Positions 1 through 13,185 of a stretch of DNA of 64,000 nucleotides are shown piece after piece. How positions within the stretch are numbered: the stretch's first letter is position 1; each line of letters opens with the position of its first letter. Both the position numbers and the translations under genes were made by a program. The DNA comes from Stomorhina lunata (taxonomy: Eukaryota; Arthropoda; Insecta; Diptera; Rhiniidae): assembly GCA_933228675.1 (NCBI GenBank), contig OW121740.1:131223799-131287798 (forward strand). The letters run 5' to 3'. Below the pieces are notes generated by a model. It did no database searches, had not been told where the DNA came from, and saw only the letters and a program-made list of their open reading frames with translations.

Positions 1-540
1 TTTCTTTATGTGACTCCTATTGTAATATTTTTTTTTTATTTCGATGTTTTATATCTCCAAAAAACATTGAGAGCGATCTTACAACTTGTAGCAGATTCCA
101 CAAAAGCTTATAGGTTTTGTGGTTTTATATAGGTTCAGATTATTGGGTTTATATTCTGATCGTTTCAATGAATTAATACTAAATACCTAATATGGCCGTA
201 TTTAAAAGAAGTGTTATAATTTAAGTTCAATTTAAACTATATTTGGCATCGAATTTGATACTTCTAGAATATAAATAAAAATGTTAAAAAATGCATAAAT
301 TTAAAAGTAATTATTCATGTGGTTTTCGAACTTAAATTGCCATCGATTTTATTTATTTATAATTGAACATTCTCGTATAAGATTAAAGAGTAAATTATGT
401 TTCTTTATTTGAAATCATGTGGCAGAAACATATGGCGCTTTGAAGACAATTTTTCTTTGAAACAGCATGAGATCTTAGTTAGTTACTTTGTATGGGATAA
501 AGAAGAAATGATTTACACTATAGTGTTAAAAAAATTTTCT
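1..540. other. AT-rich intergenic sequence, no gene seen
   Basis: Low-complexity AT-rich DNA. I see no open frame with protein character and no clear repeat before the satellite array begins near 541. Confidence 0.6.
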
Positions 541-3500
541 ATAAAATTCAAAAATATCGAAATTTTTCTATGAAATTCAAATATATCGAAATTTTTCTTT
601 TCAATACAAAAATGTCGATTTTCTTTTTATAAAATTCAATAATATCAAAATTTTTCTCTAAAATAGACAACAAACGAAAATTTTCCATAATATACAAAAA
701 TATCGAAATTTTCTATGATATTCAAAAAATATCGAAATTTTTCTATAAAATTCAAAAAAATCGAAATTTTTCCATAAAATACAAAATTATCAAAATTTGT
801 CTATAAAATTCTAAAATATCAAAATTTTTCTATAAAAATCAAATATATCGGAATTTTTCTTTTAAATACAAAAAAATGGAAATTTGTCTATAAAATTCAA
901 ATATATCAAAAGTTTTCTATAAAATTCAAATCGAAATTTTTCTTTTAAATACAAAAATTTTCCCCAAAATAGAAAAAAACTAAATTTTTCCATCAAATAC
1001 AAAAATATCAAAATTTTCCATAAATCCAAAAATATGGAAATTTTTTTATGAAATTCAAAAATATCGAAATTTTTCTATGAAATACACATATATCAAAATT
1101 TTTCTAAAAATTTCCTTTAAATACAAAACATCGAAATTTTTCCATAAAATACAAAAATTTTTCTTTAAAATTTAAAAATATCGAAATTTTTCTATGTAAT
1201 TCAAAAGTATCAAAATTTTTTACGAAATACAAAAATATTGAAATTTTTCTTTTCAATTATATCAAAATTTTTCACTAAAATAAAAAAAAACGAAATTTTT
1301 CCATAAAATACAAAAATATCGAAATTTATCTATAAAATTCAAAAATATCAAAATTTTTCTATAAAATTTAAATATCTCGAAATTTTTATTTTAAACACAA
1401 AAATATCGAAATTTTCCTATGAATTAAACAAATATCAAAATTTTTCTATGAAATTCAAAAATATAAAAATTTTTCTATGAAATTAAAAAATATCGAAATT
1501 TTTTTTTTAAATACAAACATATCGAAATTTTTCTATAAAATCCACAAATATTATCAATTTTCTATAAAATTCAAATATATCGAAATTTTTCTATGAAATA
1601 CACAAATAAAGAAGTTTTTCTCCAAAATAGAAGAAACGAAATTTATCAATAAGATACAAAAATATTGAAATTTTTCTATCAAATTCTATCAAATTCTATA
1701 AAATTCAAAAATATCGATGTTTTTGTATAAAACTCGATAATATCAAAATGGGTCTATGAAATGCAAAAATATTGAACAATATTGAAATATTCTATAAAAT
1801 TCAAGATATCCAAATTTTTTTCTAAAATACAAAAATATCGAAATTCTTTTATAAAATAAAGAAATTTTTTTATAAAATTCAAAAATATCAAAATTTTTCT
1901 CTAAACTAGAAAAATTTAAATTTTTCCATAAAATACAAAAATATAGAAATTTTTCTATAAAATTCATGAATATCGAATTTTTTCTATGAAAGACAAAATT
2001 TTTCTCTAAAGTAAAGCAACGAAATTTTTTATTAAATACAAAATATATTAAAATTTTTCTGAGAAATGCTAAAATAACAAAGTTTTCCTATCAAAATCAG
2101 AAATATCGAATATTTTCTTTTAAATACAAAAGTATCGAAATATTTCTATAAAATTCAAATATATATAAAATAAAAAAATATAGAAATTTTTCTGTGAAAT
2201 TCAAAAACATCGAAATTTTTATGAAACACAAAAATATCAAAGTTTTTCTAACAAATCTAAATATTTCTTTTAAATACAAAAACAACGACATTTTCTATAA
2301 AATTCAAAAATATCGAAATTTTTCTTTTATATATAAAAATATCGAAACTTTTCTATAAAATCAAATAATATCATAATTTTTCTTTAAAATAGAAAAAAAA
2401 AACTAAATTTTTAAATAAAATACAAAAATATCGAAATTTTTCCATAAATTATCGAAAATATCGAAATTTTTCCATAAAGTATCGAAAATTTTCTATAAAA
2501 TCCAAAAATATCGAAATTTTTCTATAAAATTTAAAAATATCGACATTTTTTTATAAAATAAAAAAGTATCAAAATTTTTCTATATATTTTCAAAAATATC
2601 GAAATTTTTGTATGAAATATCAAAATTTTTCTTTAAAATTCAAAAATATCTAAAATTTTCTCCAAAGTAGGAAAAAAAAACGAAAATTTTCCTTTAAATA
2701 CAAAACATCGAATTTTTTCTATAAAATATAAAAATATCGAAATTTTTCTATAAAATACAAAAATTCGAAATTTTTCTATTAAATTCAAATATATTGAAAT
2801 TTTTCTTTAAAATATAAACAACGAAATGTTTCCATAAAATTCAAAAATATCAAAATTTTTCTATGAAATTTAAAAATATTGAAATTTCGTATAAAATAAA
2901 AATATATCGAAATTTTTCTAAAAAAATTTAAATGTATGAAAATTTTTCAATGAAATTCAAAAATATCGAAATTTCTCTATGAAACACAAAAATATCAAAA
3001 TTTTCTATAAAATTTAAAAATGTCAAAATTTTTCTCTAAAATAGAAAAAAAAATAATTTTCCATTAAATACATCGAATCTTTTCCATGAAATACACAAAT
3101 ATCGAAATTTTTCTATAAATTCTAAAATATCTAAATTTTTCTCCAAATTAATACAAAAATATAAAAGTTTCTCTATGAAATAGAAAAATATCGAAACATT
3201 TTAATGAAATATAAGTATCGAAATTTTTCCATAAAATAGAAAAATATCGACATTTTTCTTAAAAATACAAAAATATCAATATTTTTCCAGAAAATATAAA
3301 TATTGAAATTTTTTCATTACATAAAAAAATATCGAAATTTTTCCATTGAATAAAAACATCGAAATTTTTCTATAAAATACAAAAATATTGAAATTTTTTC
3401 AGAAAATTCAAAAATATCGAAATTTATCAATAAAATACAAAAATATCGATATTTTTCTATAAAATTAAATAATATCGAAATTTTTCTATGAAATTTAAAT

Positions 3501-4105
3501 AAACAGAAATTGTTATATGAAATTAAAGTTATCAAAATTTTTCTTTTAAATACAAAAATATCGAAAATTTTCTCTAAAATAGAAAAAAAAAGAAATGTTT
3601 CCATAAAATTCAAAAATATCGAAATGAAATACAAAAATATCAAAACTTTTCTATTAAATAAAAAAACTAAATTTTTCCATAAAATACAAACATTTTCTAT
3701 AAAATTCAAAAATATCTAAATTTTTCTATAAAATTCAAAAATATCGAAATTTTACTCTAAAATAGAAAAAAATTTAATTAATTAAAAAAAAACACAAAAA
3801 TATCAAATAATTTTCTATAAAATAGAAAAATATCGAAATTTATCGAAAATTTTCTATAAAATAAAAAAATATCAAAATTTTTCTATAAAATAGAAAAATA
3901 TCAAAATGTTTCTATAAATTAAAAAAATATCAAAATTCTTCTATAAAATAGAAAAATATTAAATAATTTTCTATAAAATAGAAAAATATCGAATTTTATC
4001 GAAAATTTTATATAAAATAGAAAAATATCAAAATTTTTCTATAAAATAGAAAAATATCAAAAATATAAATAGAAAAATATAAAAAAATACTTCAAAAAAA
4101 TATCA
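541..4105 (-). repeat. 29-bp AT-rich satellite, array A (inverted relative to arrays B-D)
   Basis: Roughly 120 degenerate tandem units of about 29 bp. On this strand the core reads ATATCGAAATTTTTCTAT, the reverse complement of the core seen in the arrays to the right. Units vary by base changes and by 1-3 bp length changes in the A and T runs. Weak open frames rich in Phe, Ile, Tyr and Lys occur on both strands but follow the repeat, so no protein is called. The right edge, near 3780-4105, degenerates into shorter units such as AAAATATCAAAATTTTTC. Confidence 0.93.
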
Positions 4106-5135
4106 CTGCTAGTGTGCTTGGTTGATTTCAATTTCAAAGAACTTTTAGTTTTGTCAAGATCTTTCATATCTAAACGGTTGTTATACTTATGTTATGTTAT
4201 AGCTTTGAAGTATTAAAATAGTTATTTACTTACTTACTTCAATTTTAACATTCACTATTTTCTTGGATTTATTTTGTAGTGTTAAATATTAAAAAGCAAC
4301 AATAAGTTAAAGATTTTGGTATAACAATATTTTGACCGTGATTGCTCTTGACTTAAGCTTGCAAGGTGTGTTTGTTGTTAAGAAAAAAACGTTTTGTCTC
4401 AAACATTTGGTTGCTATGTCTCGTGGACTCGTACCTGAACTTCAGTCAAAATGACAAAACAATTAATCGTGACAGCAAACAGGCGTTTAAAATGATTTTT
4501 CCAACTCTAAATGAATGTTAAAACATATATAGATCGCAAAAAGCTCATAAATATGTAAAATATAAAGTAGTTTTTGTTTTTGTTATTGTTATTATTGTTG
4601 GAATATAAAAAATGATTATGAATAAATTGAATACAATTGTGTTGCATTTAAATGTGGAGCATTTAACATAATGAAGTGTAAAAATGTTTTACGGTTCGAA
4701 ATCAAACATTTAAGGCAAGTAATCAAAAACTCGTTTGGAATTTAAAATGTGAAAATGATGAATGGTTTTGAATCGGGCAAAGGAAAAAATTTGCATGAGG
4801 AATTTTGAAAAGTTCTCACTCATATTTTTCAGAAATATTTTGTTGGTTTTATTTGGTATTTTGATAGTTGGATAGTCTTTGAATAAAGATTTACATTCCA
4901 TTTTGATTTTATCAATTTGTTTGAAAATCATATTTTAATACTCTAGTGCGTATACGCATTATTTTGCCTATTCGCAAATGTTGAATATCATTCATACGCA
5001 CTATTGGTGACTTGATAGAATACTCATACGCGCCACTGGCAACTGATGTATCTTCAACAGTTTTATTTTAACATGTTCAAACAAAATTTGTCTTGAACAT
5101 TTAATATTAAAAAATTGTATGATTTTGGCTTGTTA
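4106..5135. other. Intergenic DNA between array A and the Tc1-like element
   Basis: No supported gene. A 73-codon frame on the minus strand (4710-4931) has no recognisable domain. A small inverted pair, TAGTGCGTAT near 4944 and ATACGCACTA near 4995, flanks a short spacer and could be a tiny hairpin element. The rest is AT-rich single-copy-looking sequence. Confidence 0.5.
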
Positions 5136-6413
5136 AAGAGTGCTCTAAATAAAATTTGTAGTTGGATTTTCTTAAATAAAAATCAAACCTTTTAATATAA
5201 AAACTACTACAAAATACGCAAATATAATGACATATTAAACAAAATCATTTAGCATTAAAATGTTTACTTAGTACTCGGGTTTTGCAAAATTATCGACTTT
5301 TTTCGGAAACCCTCCCATTAAAGATTTTACAGTTGCTTCTGATACCTTTTTGGAGCATGTGTTCCACCTGCGCTTAAAATCGGACATGTTCTTGGAAATC
5401 TTTCCTGTGTTCTTCAATTCCTTTTTTACCAGAGCCCAATACCTTTCCACAGGCCGAAGTTCTGGACAGTTAGGTGGATTTGCCTCTCGTGGTACAAAAA
5501 TGACATTATTCTTTGAGTACCACTCAAGTGCCTTTTTTCCATAATGGCATGATGCCAAATCGGGCCAAAAAAATGTAGTCACTCTGTGCTCTCTTAAAAA
5601 GGGTAACAACCGTTTTTGTAGGCACTCCTTTATATAAATTTCTGCGTTTATTGTGCCAGATGCCACAAATACTTTACTTCTTTTGCCACAACTGCAAATA
5701 GCTTGCCACACGAGAAACTTCTTAGGGAATTTTGTTTGTTTTTTTGTGCGAAACTCTTGCCGAACATTGCCCCGTTTATCAGCAACATAAAAATCTTGAC
5801 CAGGAAGTTGAGAAAAGTCTGCCAGTACGTATGTTTCATCATCCATCACACAACAGGTGTATTTTTTTATAAAATCAGACTTTAATTTTTTCGCTCGTTT
5901 TTTTGCTTTTAAGTTCTTTATAGCATTGCGATCGGGAACCTTTTGGACTTTGTATGTCTTCAGTCCAGCATAAGCTTTGACTCTATGTGCAAAATTCGTA
6001 GAACATTTCACCGTACGAGCTGCTTTTCTTAAAGAAGTGTTAGGCGCTCTTCGAAAGAGTCGCAATATCTGTAGGACCTTTTTTCCTCCCTGATCCAGGT
6101 TTTCTTTCAATGCTCAGGTTTTCCTTATACCGTCTGATTTCATTAGAAACCGTTCGAGGGTCAACTTTCAAATTTTTAGCTATTTTTTTAAAAGTCCATG
6201 ACAGATTTTTTTGAAAAGTTTTAATTATATTTTCACGAACTTTTTTTTCGCAGTCCATTTTGATTAAAATAACTATTGAAAATTAATAATTTCTAAAATA
6301 ATAGTATCTGACATATCTATAGAAACTAACTTGATCAAAAAATAAATTATTTCTTGCACTATGGATAAATTTTGTCTAAAATAGTAAATGCATATTTTTT
6401 TTAGAACACTCTT
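5136..6413 (-). mobile_element. Tc1/mariner-superfamily element with terminal inverted repeats
   Basis: The ends are imperfect inverted repeats. The left end starts AAGAGTGCTCTAAATAAAAT at 5136, and the reverse complement of the right end starts AAGAGTGTTCTAAAAAAAAT. Both ends are bordered by the dinucleotide TA (5134-5135 and 6414-6415), as expected for a TA target-site duplication. The length of about 1.28 kb and the single minus-strand transposase gene fit a full-length Tc1-like unit. The transposase is frameshifted, so this copy is probably not autonomous. It sits between satellite arrays A and B, which are in opposite orientation. Confidence 0.88.
5268..6258 (-). pseudogene. Tc1/mariner transposase, DD37E type, broken by a frameshift
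   Basis: Two overlapping minus-strand frames together make one transposase. The first (6258-6040) starts MDCEKKVREN and holds a helix-turn-helix followed by the GSGRKK linker typical of the paired-like DNA-binding region. The second (open to the stop at 5268) holds the rest of the DNA-binding part and the catalytic domain. Numbered within the second frame, the acidic triad is probably D91 (in VMDDETY), D184 (in FWPDLASCHY) and E222 (in NPPNCPELRPVERYW). There are 37 residues between the last two, which is a DD37E spacing. The frame change falls within about 6045-6090, after GSGRKK and before the RRAPNTSLRKAA segment. No other stop interrupts the catalytic part. The family is known to cut and paste at TA sites. 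The subgroup assignment (ITmD37E-like) is inference from the spacing. A sequencing error at the frameshift is possible. Confidence 0.87.
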
Positions 6414-7335
6414 TAATCTACCATATCCATTTTGAGGCTAAGAGGAAACTACACTACAAAAATGATACCAAAAATTTCCCTAAAAGAACTTTTCTGTCCG
6501 TTTATTAGATTGCACCAACAATTTTCTGAAAACGTGTAAACTATTATAATTTTGTTTTAAAAATTTTGACATAACTTTGTAATTAACAGCAAATTATACC
6601 AGTAATCGATAATTGTTACTAGATTGTAGTTAAAAATAAAAAGCATATACGAATTTCCCAACTCCTTAACGAATTTTCCAACTCTATACACAAACACATG
6701 TAACTAAAATAACAATTAGCATAACTTTTAAACAACAAAGACCCACCCAGAATGTGAAAAAATAAAAAAAATTTATAAATTACATTTTAACGACAAATAT
6801 TACAACACATTTTTCTTTCATGAATTACAAAAGTTTTTACATTCATTTACTTACGACTAAAATCTAGACGAGGTTTGGAAATTAAATCAAACATCAAAAT
6901 GTTCCCCTTTTTAACCGCCATTAAATGCAACTAAAAGCCAACACACACACAAAAAAAAAAACAAAATATTCTTTAAACCACAACAAAAGACTAATAATAA
7001 CAATCAAAATTTGCTTACAACAATTGTTGTGTTGCAGCAACAAACGACAAAATGTGCAACATGTGTCTGTGCCGAGTGTATTGATTACTGATTGAGTACA
7101 AATAGAGGGCATTAATTAATTAAAATAATACAAAAATAAACAAGAAAAAACTCGTATCTAAGTGAAATATATAAATTCCCAAAAGCTACAATTAATAAAT
7201 GTGAACTTTTCGTTCACAGACATTTTTTTAAAGTTCCGGAGTCAAATGCATAAATTTTAAAATCTAACTAACGCCTTCTGTTATTAGCAACATTTTTGTG
7301 GTCGATATTTGTTTTAGATTTTCTTTAACATAAAT
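6414..7335. other. Intergenic spacer between the Tc1-like element and array B
   Basis: AT-rich, with an ACACAC/poly-A patch near 6940-6965 and TTAATTAA-type runs. The 63-codon minus-strand frame at 6921-7112 is Cys-rich but unlike any family I know, so it is not called. No gene is supported. Confidence 0.5.
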
Positions 7336-9342
7336 ATACAAAATGTCGATAAATTTCCATTCAATAGAAAAATTTCGATATTTTTGTATTTTATAAAAAA
7401 ATTTCAATATTTTTCTATTTAAAAGAAAAATTTCTATATTTTTGAATTTTATAAAAAATTTTCTATACTCTGGTATCTTACAGAAAAATTTTTATATCTT
7501 TGTATTTAATAGAAAAATTTTCATATGTTTAAATTTTATAGAAAAATTTCTTTATTTTTGTATTTAACAGAAAAATTTCCATATTTTTAAATTTTATAGA
7601 AAAATTTCTTTACTTTTGTATTTTATACAAAAATTTCGATATTTTTACATTTTATAGAAAAATTTTGATACTTTTCAATTATAAAGAAAAATTTCATATT
7701 TTTTAAAAATTTCAAAAATTTCAATATTTTTATATTTTATAGAAAAATTTCAAAATTTTTGAATTTCATAGAAAAATTTCGATATTTTTATATTTTATAG
7801 CAAAATTTCAATATTTTTGTACTTTATAGAAAAAATTCGATACTTTTGAATTATATAGAAAAATTTCGATATTTTTGTATTTTATAGAAAAGTTTCGATA
7901 TTTTTGTACTTTAAAGAAAAATTTCGATATTTTTGTATTTCAAAGAAAAAAATCGATACTTTTGAATTTTATAGAAAAATTTTGATACTTTTGTATTTTA
8001 TAGAAAACTTCCGATGTTTTCGTATTTTATAGAAAAATTCCAATACTTTTGAATTTAATAAAAAAATTTCGATATTTTTGTATTTAATAGAAAAATTTCG
8101 ATACTTTTGAATTTCATATAAAAATTTCGATATTTTTGTATTTATAGAAAATTTCGATATTTTTGTATTAAATACAAAAATTTCAATATTTTTGGATTTT
8201 ATAGAAAAAATTTGATATTTTTGAATTTTATAGAAAAATTTCGATATTTTTGTATTTCATAGAAAAAATTCGATACTTTTGAATTTAATAAAAAAAATAC
8301 GATATTTTTGTATTTTATAGAAAAATTTCGATACTTTTGAATTTTATATTAAAATTTCGATATTTTTGTATTTTATAGAAAAATTTCTTTACTTTTGTAT
8401 TTTATACAAAAATTTCGATATTTTTACATTTTATAGAAAAATTTCGATATTTTTGTATTTTATAGCAAAATTTCGATATTTTTGTATTTTATAGAAAAAT
8501 TTTGATATTTTTGAATTTTATAGAAAAATTTATATATTTTGTATTTAATAGAAAAATTTCGATATTTTTGTATTTCATAGAAAAAATTCGATACTTTTTT
8601 TTGAATTTAATAAAATAAATACGATATTTTTCAATTTTATAGAAAAATTTTGATACTTTTGTATTTTATAGAAAACTTCCGATGTTTTCGTATTTTATAG
8701 AAAAATTCCAATAATTTTGAATTCAATAAAAAAATGTCGATATTTTTGTATTTAATAGAAAAATTTCGATACTTTTGAATTTTATATAAAAATTTCGATA
8801 TTTTTTTATTTATAGAAAATTTCGATATTTTTGTATTAAATACAAAAATTTCAATATTTTTGTATTTTATAGAAAATGTTTGATATTTTTGAATTTTATA
8901 GAAAAATTTCGATGTTTTCGTATTTTATAGAATAATTTCAATACTTTTGAATTTAATAAAAAAAAAATCCTATATTTTTGTATTTTATAAAAAAATTTCG
9001 ATACTTTTCAATTTTATATAAAAATTTCTATATTTTTCTATTTATAGAATATATCGACATTTTTGAATTTAATACAAAAATTTCAATATTTTTTTATATT
9101 TTATAGAAAAATTTTGATATTTTTGAATTTTATAGATAAATTTCAATATTTTGTATTTAATAGAAAAATTTCTACATTTTTTGTATTTAATAGAAATATT
9201 TCTATAATTTTGTATTTTATAAAAAAAATATCAACATTTTTGTATTTTATAGAAAATTTTGATATTTTTGTCGATAAAAAAAGTGTCGATATTTTTGTAT
9301 TTGATTCTATATTTTTGTATTAAATGGAAAAATTTTTATGTT

Positions 9343-9375
<33 letters not shown>

Positions 9376-9985
9376 GAAAAATTTCGACATTTTGGTATTT
9401 AAAAGAAAAATATTGATATTCTTGTATTTTCTAAAAAATTTCGATATTTTTTTATTATATAGAAAAATTTCAATATTTTTCTATTTTTTAGAAAATTTGT
9501 ATTTTATAGAAAAATTTCAATATTTTTCTATTTAATAGAAAAGTTTTGATATTTCTCTATTTAATAAAAGTTTTTCAATATTTATAAAAAATTTTCATTA
9601 TTTTTCTATTTTATAGAAAAAATTAGATATTTTTCTATTTTAAATTTCAATATTTTTCTATTTTACAGAAAAATTTCAATATTTTTTTTTATTTTATAGA
9701 AAAATTTAAATATTTTTCTATTTTAAAGAAAAGTTCAATATTTTTCTATTTTACAGAATAATTTCGATATTTTTCTATTTTATCGAAAAATTTCAATATT
9801 TTTTTCTATTTTATAGAAAATTTTCATTATTTTTCTATTTTATAGAAAATTTTTAATATTTTTCTATTTTAAAAGAAAAATTTAATATTTTTATATTTTA
9901 TAGAAAATTATCAATATTTTTCTATTTTACAGAAAAATTTTGATATTTATGTTTATTATAGATTTCTATTTTTTCTATTTTCTAC
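7336..9985 (+). repeat. 29-bp AT-rich satellite, array B
   Basis: About 90 units of 29 bp; the ATAG motifs at 8462, 8491 and 8520 give the period directly. The core is ATAGAAAAATTTCGATAT followed by TTTTTGTATTTT. A higher-order pattern is visible: the block starting GATGTTTTCG at 8013 recurs at 8681 (668 bp on, about 23 units), and a shorter version starts at 8911. A run of about 27 T lies at 9350-9376. Towards the right edge the units shorten and lose the CG. Confidence 0.93.
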
Positions 9986-10865
9986 TTCTTTTCTATTTAT
10001 TTCTTCGAGAATACTTCCCCTGTTAATGAAATGTGTTTGCATGCCAAATAAATTATGATTTACAGCCAAAAGTTTCTTAATCAATCAAGGCCGTTTAAAT
10101 TGTACCCTAAAGTTAAATTCGCACGGTGCTGCCATAAATTTATTTAATTCCAAATAAAAAGATAAATATTTACAATTTAATATTTATTAAATGATCAAGA
10201 GCAGAAAATTTGAATATTGATAAAAATCGGCAATGAGTCACCGTTTAACAAATCGAATAGTTATAATAAGCAGAGCATTTTTAAGTTTAAATATTTTTTT
10301 AGTATTTTCGGCCAAAAATGGGTTCGCTTTTTAAACAAGCAATAAATTATTTTCCCTCTTAAAGCAAAAGTGTGTATTTTCCACACTTTGGCGAGTTTTT
10401 CCTTTAAACATTTAATTTTTAATACATTTATCAAAATTGCTCCTTAAGGCGTTGTTTGGTTGCTCTACATCCTTTGAAACATTAGCAAACCGCGTTAGAC
10501 ATTTATATGGTGAAGAAACTTGTGTTAGAATAGTTTTGGGGTTTTATTGTTGAAAAAAAATGTATGAATAAATCAAAAACTACTTACTTATTTCTGCTGG
10601 TCAGTCTGACCCAAAGTTGTGGCATATGTGCTATATTTATAAATCATGTTTGGAGATCTGGAATTACATATAAAAGTGAATAACATTAAAGTTTGCTAAG
10701 AAAATAGATTTAAACAAAAACAAACATTATTGAATTAAATTTTGGTATGAAATATTTTAGTCTTTATCTTTTAGGGATTTAGAAAAGAAACCAGAACTTG
10801 CTTCAAACTCAGCTTGGGACAATCGTTTCAAAATTAGTTCTCCTAATCAAAAATTAAGTAAACTC
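9986..10865. other. Non-satellite spacer between arrays B and C
   Basis: About 0.9 kb of mixed AT-rich sequence with no open frame of note and no repeat that I could match elsewhere in the window. Confidence 0.5.
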
Positions 10866-13185
10866 TACAAGAAAAATTTCGATATTTTTGTATTTTATAG
10901 GAAAATGTCTATATTTTTGTATTTTACAGAAAAATTTCGATATTTTTGAATTTATAGAAAAATTTCAAAATTTTTGTATTTTATAGAAAAATTTCGATAT
11001 TTTTGAATTTTATAGAAAAATTTCTATATTTTGGTATTTTATAGAAAAGTTTCGATATTTTAAAATTTCATAGAAAATTTCGATATTTTTGTATTTTATA
11101 GAAAAACTGCGATATTTTTGTATTTTAGGGGAAATTTTCTATATTTTGGTATTTTATAGAAAAATTTACATCTTTTATAAAAAAAAAATAATCGATATTT
11201 TTGAAAAACTGCGATATTTTTGTATTTTATGGGAAATTTCTATATTTTGGTTTTTATTGCAAAATTTCGATATTTTTGTATTTCATAGAAAAATTTCTAT
11301 ATTTTTGTATTTTATAGAAAAATTTCCATAATTTTGAATTTTATAGAAAAATTTCGATATTTTTGTATTTTATGTGAAAATTTATATATTTTGGTATTTT
11401 ATAGAAAAATGTAGATATTTTTGAATTTTATAGAAATTCTATACCTTGATTAAAATCGAGCGAGTAGTGTTCCGACGTCCGTCCTGTCCATACGCGTTTT
11501 TATATGTCGCGTGTCTGTCCATGTGTATTTATAGAAAAATATCCAAATTTTTGTGTTTCGTAGAAAAATTTCGATATTTTTGTATTTTATAGAAAACATT
11601 CTATATTTTTGTATTTTATAGAAAATTTTGATATTTATGTATTTGATAAAAAAATTTAGATATTTTTGTATTTTATAGGAAAATTTCGATATTTTTGTAT
11701 TTTATAGAAAAATTTCCAAATTTTTGAATTCTATGGACAAATTTTGATATTTTTTTTGTATATTATAGAAAAATTTCGATATTTTTGTATTTTATAAAAA
11801 AAAATTTCGATATTTTTGTATTTTATAGAAAAATTTCGATATTTTAGTATTTATAGAAAAATATCCAAATTTTTGCATTTCATAAAAAATGTATATATTT
11901 TTGTGTTTCGTAGAAAAATTTCGATATTTTTGTATTTTATAGAAAAAATTCTATATTTTTGTATTTTATAGAAAAATTTTGATATTTATGTATTTTATAA
12001 AAAAATTTAGATATTTATGCATTTTATAGAAAATTTTCAATATTTTTGTATTTTATAGAAAAAATTCAATATTTTTGTATTTTATAGAAAAATTTTGATA
12101 TTTATGTATTTTATAAAAAATTTAGATATTTTTGTATTTTATAGGAAGATTTCGATATTTTTGTATTTTATAGAAAAATTTCGAAATTTTTGAATTTTAT
12201 GGACAAATTTTGATATTTTTTTTTATATTATAGAAAAATTTCGATATTTTTGTATTTTATAAAAAAAAATTTCGATATTTTTGTATTTTATAGGAAAATT
12301 TCGATATTTTAGTATTTACAGAAAAATATCCAAATTTTTTAATTTCATAAAAAATTTATATATTTTTGTGTTTCGTAGAAAAATTTCGATATTTTTGTAT
12401 TTTATAGAAAAAATTCTATATTTTTGTATTTTATAGAAAAAATTCTATATTTTTGTATTTTATAGAAAAATTTTGATATTTATGTATTTTATAAAAAAAT
12501 TTAGATATTTTTGCATTTTATAGAAAAATTTCGATATTTTTGTATTTTATAGAAAAATTTCGAAATTTTTTAATTTTATAGACAAATTTTGATATATATT
12601 TTTTTTATATTATAGAAAAATTTCGATATTTTTGTATTTTATAGAAAAATTTCGATATTATATATTTTATAGAAAATTTCGATATTTTTGTATTTTATAG
12701 AAAAATTTTGATATATTTGTGTTTTATAGAAAAATTTCGATATTTTTGTATTTAATAGGAAAATTTCAATATTTTTATAGTTTATGGAAAAATTTCGATG
12801 TTTCTGAATTTTTAGAAAAATTTCGATATTTTTATATTTTATAGAAATTTATAGAAATTTACATATTTTTGAATTTCATAGAAAAATTTCGATATTTTTG
12901 TATTTAACAGAAAAATTTCAATACTTTTAAATTTCATAATAAAATATTCGATATTTTTGTATGTATTTTATAGAAAAATTTCAATATCTTTGTATTTTAT
13001 TATTCCATATTTTTGAATTTCATAAAAAAATTTCAATATTTCTTATATTTTTTGTTTTATAGAAAAATTTCCATATTTTTGAATTTCATAGAAAAATTTC
13101 TATATTTTTCTATTTAATAGAAAAATTTCAATAATTTTCTATTTAATAGAAAAATTTGGATATTTTTTATTTAATAGAATAAAAT
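10866..13185 (+). repeat. 29-bp AT-rich satellite, array C
   Basis: Same 29-bp unit and orientation as array B. It shows a higher-order repeat: a distinctive variant (TTATAGAAAAATATCCAAAT, then units with GTGTTTCGTAG) occurs near 11527, 11849 and 12312, each followed by the same series of unit variants. A short foreign piece (11441-11528) interrupts the array. Confidence 0.92.
11441..11528. other. Short non-satellite insertion inside array C
   Basis: A GC-richer stretch breaks the 29-bp rhythm. It contains GTCCGTCCTGTCCATACGCG and ATGTCGCGTGTCTGTCCATG. This wording (GTCCGTCC.. and TGTCTGTCC) resembles the Pol-II-type dispersed repeat at 17.9 kb, so it may be a fragment of one. No coding capacity. 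Confidence 0.6.

Noticed and set aside
1743..3719. Phe/Ile/Tyr/Lys-rich open frames in array A
   Set aside because: They follow the 29-bp satellite; the period is not a multiple of three and the frames end at random variants.
9063..11331. Similar hydrophobic frames in arrays B and C
   Set aside because: Satellite-derived, as in array A, with no start context or domain.
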